Of a stretch of 18,443 nucleotides of DNA, positions 13,627-18,443 are shown in pieces. The DNA lies in NCBI GenBank assembly GCA_965372385.1, contig CBDVCD010000039.1:1-18443 (forward strand). The letters run 5' to 3'. Source of the DNA: JASJBU01 sp965372385. GTDB taxonomy: Bacteria; Pseudomonadota; Gammaproteobacteria; Chromatiales; Chromatiaceae. Every line of letters starts with the position of its first letter. The stretch's first letter is position 1. The translations under genes were made by a program, and so were the position numbers. Below the pieces are notes generated by a model. That model had not been told where the DNA came from and made no database searches. It worked only from the letters and a program-made list of their open reading frames with translations.

Positions 13627-14940
13627 TTGAATCCAGTCAAAGTCGGTTTGTTGGGACTGGGCACTGTGGGTGGCGGCACCCTGAACGTGCTGACCCGGAA
13701 TGCCAGAGAGATTGCCCGTCGTGCCGGACGCGGGATCCAGATCAGCCATGCAGCGGCCAAGGCCTACGATCCAGCTCAGTTGCAGGGTCTTGAGCAGGTA
13801 GAGGTTACAGATGATGCCTTTGCGGTAGTCGACAATCCTGAAATAGAGATCATCATAGAGCTGATTGGCGGTTACTCGCCAGCTCGTGAACTGGTGCTGA
13901 AGGCGATTGAAAATGGCAAGCACGTCATAACCGCCAACAAGGCCCTGATTGCCATACATGGTAACGAGATCTTTGAGGCTGCCCAGAAACAGGGTGTTAC
14001 CGTGGCCTTCGAAGCGGCGGTTGCCGGTGGGATACCCATCATCAAGGCAGTACGAGAAGGCCTTGCGGCTAACCGGATCGAATGGATTGCCGGGATCATC
14101 AACGGTACCGGCAACTTCATCCTCACGGAGATGCGTGACAAGGGGCGGGATTTCGATGAGGTGCTCAAAGAGGCTCAGGCATTGGGCTATGCGGAAGCTG
14201 ATCCCACCTTCGATGTGGAAGGCATCGATGCTGCCCACAAGCTTACGATTCTGGGTTCCATCGCCTTCGGTATTCCGTTGCAATTCGATAAGACCTACAT
14301 CGAAGGCATCACCAAGATCGAGCGGCAGGATATGGAGTATGCGAGTCAGCTGGGTTATCGCATCAAACACCTTGGGGTGACTCGCAGAACTGACATGGGT
14401 ATTGAAATGAGGGTGCACCCGACGATGATTCCCGAGCGGTGCCTCATTGCCAATGTGGACGGTGTCATGAATGCGGTGCTGGTGATGGGTGATGCGGTAG
14501 GCCCTACCCTCTACTATGGAGCGGGCGCAGGCTCCGAGCCGACGGCATCTGCTGTGGTGGCGGATGTGGTGGACGTGGTGCGCGCCTTGACTACCGACCC
14601 CGGTAACCGGGTGCCCCATCTGGCATTTCAACCGGATGAGCTGTCGGATCTGCCGATTCTGAGCATCGAAGATGTTGAAACCGCTTACTATCTTCGTATG
14701 CAGGTTGAAGACAAACCCGGCGTGGTGGCGAAGATCGCGGGGATCCTAGCTGAAGAAGGCATCAGTATCGAGGCGATTCAGCAGAAGGAGCCAGCAGAGG
14801 ATGCAACTATGCTGCCCCTGGTGATGTTGACCCACAAGGTTTTTGAGCACCAGATGAATCAGGCTATCGGTCGGATTGAGGCGCTGGAAACGGTTGCTGG
14901 TCAGTTGGTACGCATCCGCGTTGAACATTTGGATAAGTGA
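13627..14940 (+). CDS. hom: Homoserine dehydrogenase with C-terminal ACT domain
   Basis: A 437-residue protein starting with TTG at 13627. It reduces aspartate semialdehyde to homoserine in the threonine/methionine pathway. Domains in order: Rossmann NAD(P)-binding region (1-130) with GLLGLGTVGGG at 7-17 and TANKALIA at 103-110; catalytic region (about 135-320) with GIINGTGNFILTEM and GYAEADPTFDVEGIDAAHKL, where Asp201 and Lys205 are the presumed catalytic pair; ACT domain (about 354-430, MQVEDKPGVVAKIAGILAEE) for feedback by threonine. Length and order are normal for the monofunctional bacterial enzyme. It follows alaC. Threonine synthase, a frequent downstream neighbour, is not present; a polysaccharide deacetylase gene starts 79 nt later. 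Confidence 0.97.
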   Translation: MNPVKVGLLGLGTVGGGTLNVLTRNAREIARRAGRGIQISHAAAKAYDPAQLQGLEQVEVTDDAFAVVDNPEIEIIIELIGGYSPARELVLKAIENGKHVITANKALIAIHGNEIFEAAQKQGVTVAFEAAVAGGIPIIKAVREGLAANRIEWIAGIINGTGNFILTEMRDKGRDFDEVLKEAQALGYAEADPTFDVEGIDAAHKLTILGSIAFGIPLQFDKTYIEGITKIERQDMEYASQLGYRIKHLGVTRRTDMGIEMRVHPTMIPERCLIANVDGVMNAVLVMGDAVGPTLYYGAGAGSEPTASAVVADVVDVVRALTTDPGNRVPHLAFQPDELSDLPILSIEDVETAYYLRMQVEDKPGVVAKIAGILAEEGISIEAIQQKEPAEDATMLPLVMLTHKVFEHQMNQAIGRIEALETVAGQLVRIRVEHLDK

Positions 14941-15019
14941 GGATAAAACGCCTGAGAGATTTGTTGGTGTTGGGGACGGATTTCCTGGGTCGGGAAGAAT
15001 CAGAGCCGATGTTTCTTCT

Positions 15020-15874
15020 ATGCTGAAGATCCAAAATGCCTTGAGCGTAGATGTTGAGGATTATTTTCATGTTTCCGCATTTGCTGGGAGCATTAAACAG
15101 GATGATTGGGAGGATTATCCACTACGGGTTGAAAGTAATACTAGGCAGCTATTGGATCTATTTGATGAGCATCAGGCCAAAGCCACTTTCTTCGTGCTCG
15201 GCTGGGTTGCTGAACAGGCAAAGGATCTGGTCAAAGAGATCGCTCGGCGGGGTCATGAGGTAGCCTCCCATGGCTACAGCCATCAATTGGTCTACAATCA
15301 GACAGCCGATGTGTTTCGTGATGAGACGCAAAGATCGAAGGATCTACTGGAAGAGATTATTCAACGACCGGTTATTGGATATCGTGCGGCCAGCTATTCA
15401 ATAACCGAAAACTCCCGCTGGGCCCTTGATATTCTTTCTGAAGTGGGGTTTGAGTACGACTCCAGCATCTTCCCGGTACATCATGATCGGTATGGTATTC
15501 CTGATTCACCCAGGTTCCCTTATCAACTGGAAACCCCGAATGGGGGTCGTCTGGTTGAGTTTCCATTGTCAACGATAAAGTTATTCAATTATCGTCTACC
15601 TGTCGCCGGCGGAGGTTATTTCCGTCTCTATCCTTATTGGCTGAGTAAGGCTGGATTGAAGCAGATAAACCGACAACAAAAATCATTCATCTTTTATCTC
15701 CATCCATGGGAGATCGATCCGGAACAACCCAGAATCGAGGCGGGCTGGCTATCCCGGTTTCGACATTACAATAATCTTGATAAATGTGCGCCCAGGCTTC
15801 GGCAATTGATGAAGAGTTTTCATTTTGGCACTGTTACGGACGTTTTGAAGGCCCAGGGTCTGCTGGGGGAGTGA
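15020..15874 (+). CDS. XrtA-system polysaccharide deacetylase (DUF3473 C terminus)
   Basis: A 284-residue protein. The frame is open from 14876, overlapping hom, but ATG 15020 (MLKIQNALSVDVEDYFHVSA) gives the standard start of this family; no strong ribosome site is seen. NodB-like deacetylase motifs: SVDVEDYFHVSAF with metal/catalytic Asp11 and Asp14, ATFFVLGWVAEQ, EVASHGYSHQ with metal ligands His84 and His88, GYRAASYSI, and a C-terminal DUF3473 block with FYLHPWEIDPEQPR (226-239). This matches the PEP-CTERM/exosortase-A associated deacetylase subfamily, which acts on N-acetyl groups of an exopolysaccharide made at such loci. No signal peptide is seen, as is usual for the subfamily. It is the first gene of the lower-GC polysaccharide region. 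Confidence 0.92.
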   Translation: MLKIQNALSVDVEDYFHVSAFAGSIKQDDWEDYPLRVESNTRQLLDLFDEHQAKATFFVLGWVAEQAKDLVKEIARRGHEVASHGYSHQLVYNQTADVFRDETQRSKDLLEEIIQRPVIGYRAASYSITENSRWALDILSEVGFEYDSSIFPVHHDRYGIPDSPRFPYQLETPNGGRLVEFPLSTIKLFNYRLPVAGGGYFRLYPYWLSKAGLKQINRQQKSFIFYLHPWEIDPEQPRIEAGWLSRFRHYNNLDKCAPRLRQLMKSFHFGTVTDVLKAQGLLGE

Positions 15875-15876
15875 AA

Positions 15877-15960
15877 TTAGGGCTGCGGAAAAAATGATTT
15901 GTCCAAAGATTGCCCGAAGAGGGGCGTGTGATAGGATAAATTTTTTTCCGTGGCCCTTAA
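15877..15960. terminator. Possible bidirectional terminator between convergent genes
   Basis: The 100-nt gap between convergent genes contains TTAGGGCTGCGGAAAAAA (15877-15894) and its approximate reverse complement TTTTTTTCCGTGGCCCTTAA (15941-15960). They form an imperfect stem with A/T runs on the inner side. A small hairpin GCCC-GAAGAG-GGGC (15912-15925) lies in the loop. Mismatches and the large loop make the structure uncertain, but position and shape fit shared termination of the deacetylase and FemAB genes. Confidence 0.45.
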
Positions 15961-15974
15961 TCTACTACTGCTTT

Positions 15975-17408
15975 TCACGGTAGGTTTTTAACAATCATTG
16001 GCCCCAATAATTTGGTAACAACGATAGGTAGTCGCTTCCAGGTATTAATCATCATTGAGTATTTTGGGTTCGTCGGATTTAGTGAAGGTAACTCATTCGT
16101 CCCATTCAGCCAGTAGTGCCAGTACAGTGTTTTTGGCATAGCCCCCCATTGTTGCTTGAATCGAAAAGTCCCGGAGTCTCTGGTTGATCGTCCAAAATCG
16201 AAATATTTATATCCCCTGCTTATCGCATAGCGCAATATTTCCCAATATAGCAGCATATTTACACTCAGGTGATTGAAATCCCGAATGGTTGATGCCCAAG
16301 GTATTTCGAGAGTATCTCGATAGCCGATAAGGAAGCCAGCAGCAACAGGCTCATTGGCATAATGAATAACTTTTATACAGCTCTCCTGTGGGAAATGGTG
16401 CATGATATTGATGAAAAACCCTTTTCCATACACTGGGGTGCCAAGATCTCGCATATTGCGCGTAAAGACAGTGTAAAAATCATCGATGTATTCCTTGCCA
16501 CCAATTGAAACCTGTAGATTTTCCCTTTGCGGCCGTCTGATTTGAGCGCGTAACTTAGGTGTGAAGCTTTGCCATAACTCATCTGAGTCCTCAGGCAGGG
16601 GTAAGATCATATTGAGTTTATTCGCTTTCACCGGAAGTCCTTTTCGCGGGATATCATCACGATATTCTACATAGCTGACACCCAGTTTACCGGCATGGTT
16701 ATTCGCGGTTTGAATAAGTTGCTGTTCAATGAGTGCATGGTCAGCAACAGCGCCACCGTAATTAAAATATGGCATGGATGTCAAAAAATCTCCAAACAGC
16801 CGGCTTTTCTGGCGTATAAGTGGTAATACGCCTCTAATATGGCCACTCTTGTCTCGCGCAAAAAAGTAGAAGCTTTCATGACCAAATGTTTCTCTAATCA
16901 GTGTCTTCCATTCGGCCCGATGATAGATTGAGGCTGCAGGATTACCTGTTACATAGTTATTCCATTCTTCCACCTCTGATTCCAGGACAGAAATGGTAAT
17001 GTCATTATCCTTTTCTAGGGTGCAAGGATATATGCGCCCCTCAAGCTTGGGCGTTGTCGATTCATGGCTTTTTTTATCGACCTCCTTGGGAGTAAAAAAA
17101 CTTAAAATCCGCTCTTCAATAGCCTTTAATCCTTCTGTGAAGACCCTGGCATGGGTACTTTTTTCTCGCATGAGTTCCTTGAGGTCGTCGCAGGGTTTGC
17201 CAGCGCGTTTTGCCTCACCAATATTTTTTGCAACATGCCTCATCTGATCCCGAATTATTCTGAGTTCTCTTTTTTGCTTGAGATATTGTTCAGATACCTC
17301 CTTAAGCAAAGTTGCCTGGTGACTGTTGCCATCAGGGTAGCGGGAGGTAAACTCTGAAAGAGGGTCTTTCAGAATGCGTTTATTGTGATATTTTTGTTTC
17401 GTTGTCAT
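15975..17408 (-). CDS. FemAB-family acyltransferase with SerRS-arm-like N-terminal coiled coil
   Basis: A 477-residue protein from ATG 17408; AAGGGA sits almost against the start, an unusually short spacing. Residues about 125-477 form a FemAB/GNAT-like transferase of the XrtA/PEP-CTERM-associated kind: NPAASIYHRAEWKTLIRETF, GVLPLIRQKSRLFGDFLTSM, PYFNYGGAVAD, LRAQIRRPQREN, PVYGKGFF, and a closing YKYFDFGRSTRDSGTFRFKQ with KQQWGA. Members use an activated amino acid or acyl group to modify cell wall or exopolysaccharide. Residues 35-108 are a charged helical hairpin, with QKRELRIIRDQMRHVAKNIG and then EAKRAGKPCDDLKELMREKS, strongly reminiscent of the tRNA-binding arm of seryl-tRNA synthetase. 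The associated subfamily is usually nearer 330-350 residues, so this N terminus looks like an addition. It is convergent with the deacetylase and divergent from the flippase gene. Confidence 0.85.
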   Translation of the reverse strand: MTTKQKYHNKRILKDPLSEFTSRYPDGNSHQATLLKEVSEQYLKQKRELRIIRDQMRHVAKNIGEAKRAGKPCDDLKELMREKSTHARVFTEGLKAIEERILSFFTPKEVDKKSHESTTPKLEGRIYPCTLEKDNDITISVLESEVEEWNNYVTGNPAASIYHRAEWKTLIRETFGHESFYFFARDKSGHIRGVLPLIRQKSRLFGDFLTSMPYFNYGGAVADHALIEQQLIQTANNHAGKLGVSYVEYRDDIPRKGLPVKANKLNMILPLPEDSDELWQSFTPKLRAQIRRPQRENLQVSIGGKEYIDDFYTVFTRNMRDLGTPVYGKGFFINIMHHFPQESCIKVIHYANEPVAAGFLIGYRDTLEIPWASTIRDFNHLSVNMLLYWEILRYAISRGYKYFDFGRSTRDSGTFRFKQQWGAMPKTLYWHYWLNGTNELPSLNPTNPKYSMMINTWKRLPIVVTKLLGPMIVKNLP

Positions 17409-17489
17409 TCCCTTATTTAAATAATGAGATGATGCGGATTATGCACGGGATTATGGTCGGTCTTTCTGAGAGCATAAGCATTTTAACAA

Positions 17490-17507
17490 CATGCCTCTTA
17501 AGACATG
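17490..17507. promoter_or_regulatory. Short palindrome in divergent intergenic region
   Basis: CATGCCTCTTAAGACATG is a near-perfect palindrome centred on TCTTAAGA, in the 136-nt gap between the divergent femAB-like and flippase genes. It could be an operator serving either side. A T-run (GGTTTTT) follows on the plus strand. No convincing promoter pair was found in this gap. Confidence 0.25.
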
Positions 17508-17544
17508 GGTTTTTCTCCATGCACTGAATTAAGGGTACATTTGA

Positions 17545-18443
17545 ATGAGTAATTTTCGGACTCTGACAGTGCATGCGCTAAGTTGGAGTTTTGCTGCAAA
17601 ATTCACTTCTCAAACAATTTCAATTTTATTTGGAATAATCCTAGCTAGGCTGTTGATTCCGGAGGACTTCGGGTTGGTTGCAATGGCACTCGTCATGACG
17701 CGTTTCGCTGGTCTGTTTGCTGATATTGGTTTTGGCTCAGCCCTTATCCAAAAGAAAGATGTCAATGAAGGTCATTTTAGCTCAGTCTTTTGGTTAAACA
17801 ATATAACTGGGGTCGCTATATCGATTACCTTGGTTCTGTTATCTCCTTTCATCGCAGCGTTTTTTAATCGACCAGAACTTGAACTGATAACCATGGTGTT
17901 ATCCATAACTTTTATATTTAATGCGCTGGCATTGGTACCCAGATCATGGTTAAGCAAAAAATTGGCGTTTCGTGAACTTGCAACAATAGATCTTGTGAGC
18001 ATGATAGTAAGTGGCGGTCTAGCGATAGTAATGGCGGTAGAAGGATATGGATTCTGGTCTCTTGTGGTACAGCAGGTAGTTGAAAGGGTGTTGGCAACAT
18101 TTTTGCTGTGGATTGTGGTGGATTGGAGACCAAGAAAAGGACTTAATATTTTGGCAATTAGAGAATTATTTGGCTTTAGTGCGAGTGTTTTTTCTACCCG
18201 TTCACTCCAATTTATATCACTAAATATAGGCAATTTATTGTTAGGAAAATTCCTCAGCGCTCAAGCAGCTGGTTTGTTTGATAAGGCTCAATCTATGATG
18301 CTATCTCCATTGCAAAATTTCTCGCATGTAATTGGAAATGTTATGTTTCCATCTTTAAGCCTCATTCAGGCTGAAACAGATAGAGTGAAAAGTACGTACA
18401 TACGACTTATCAACACGGTTTCCTTGTTTTCTTTTCCAATGAT
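17545..18443 (+). CDS. Wzx-type polysaccharide flippase, 3' end truncated by window
   Basis: The frame opens with ATG 17545 (MSNFRTLTVHALSWSFAAKF) after AAGGG about 9 nt upstream, and runs off the right edge after about 299 residues; the family is usually 430-500. It is a multi-pass membrane protein of the polysaccharide transporter (MOP/MATE-like, WzxC/TuaB type) family: a first helix with SQTISILFGIILARLL, then IPEDFGLVAMALVMTRFAGL, the conserved FADIGFGSALIQKKD, SVFWLNNITGVAISITLVLL, and the later FGFSASVFSTRSL and QAAGLFDKAQSM segments. Such proteins flip lipid-linked oligosaccharide across the inner membrane. It fits the exopolysaccharide genes beside it. GC is clearly lower than in the glucan cluster. 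Confidence 0.9.
   Translation, partial: MSNFRTLTVHALSWSFAAKFTSQTISILFGIILARLLIPEDFGLVAMALVMTRFAGLFADIGFGSALIQKKDVNEGHFSSVFWLNNITGVAISITLVLLSPFIAAFFNRPELELITMVLSITFIFNALALVPRSWLSKKLAFRELATIDLVSMIVSGGLAIVMAVEGYGFWSLVVQQVVERVLATFLLWIVVDWRPRKGLNILAIRELFGFSASVFSTRSLQFISLNIGNLLLGKFLSAQAAGLFDKAQSMMLSPLQNFSHVIGNVMFPSLSLIQAETDRVKSTYIRLINTVSLFSFPM

Noticed and set aside
13597..14631. 344-codon minus-strand frame opposite hom
   Set aside because: Antisense to a complete homoserine dehydrogenase; no recognisable motif.
17772..18233. 153-codon minus-strand frame opposite the flippase gene
   Set aside because: Antisense to a membrane protein with clear Wzx motifs; Ser/Thr/Asn-rich shadow without a domain.

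Overview
The window most resembles a chromosomal segment of a gammaproteobacterium, plausibly a sulfur- or methane-oxidising lineage. That is inferred from gene content (GH57/GlgB glucan genes, an alaC-hom pair, XrtA/PEP-CTERM-type exopolysaccharide genes) and from dispersed palindromic repeats of a kind common in such genomes. No rRNA, tRNA, CRISPR array, transposase or phage gene was recognised.

Region 1 (1-9936, all minus strand) is an alpha-glucan cluster. In transcription order it holds a GH57 protein (9936-8764), a second, divergent GH57 protein (8571-7108), a GH13 branching enzyme glgB (7054-4814), a small cupin overlapping glgB by 4 nt (4817-4536), a third GH57 protein with a basic low-complexity tail of about 200 residues (4247-2448), a DUF4912 protein (2223-1003) and a GH57 DUF1957-type branching enzyme cut by the left edge (962-1). 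The cluster therefore encodes two unrelated branching enzyme families and three further GH57 proteins. A synthase, phosphorylase or pyrophosphorylase may lie beyond the left edge.

Region 2 (about 9940-12213, plus strand) has a long imperfect inverted repeat, then a pentapeptide-repeat protein, a phasin-like protein with a histone-H1-like lysine tail, and a membrane zinc metallopeptidase of the YugP/PF04298 type with an unusual basic C-terminal extension.

Region 3 (12338-14940, plus strand) is amino acid metabolism: alaC (PLP aminotransferase) and hom (homoserine dehydrogenase with ACT domain). The threonine synthase gene that often follows is absent.

Region 4 (about 15020-18443) is the edge of an exopolysaccharide locus with visibly lower GC. 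It holds an XrtA-system polysaccharide deacetylase (plus), a convergent FemAB-family protein with an N-terminal coiled coil resembling the tRNA-binding arm of seryl-tRNA synthetase (minus), and a divergent Wzx-type flippase cut by the right edge (plus).

The strongest candidates for something new are the SerRS-arm/FemAB fusion, the tailed GH57 protein inside a cluster with two branching enzymes, and the long inverted repeat upstream of the pentapeptide gene.
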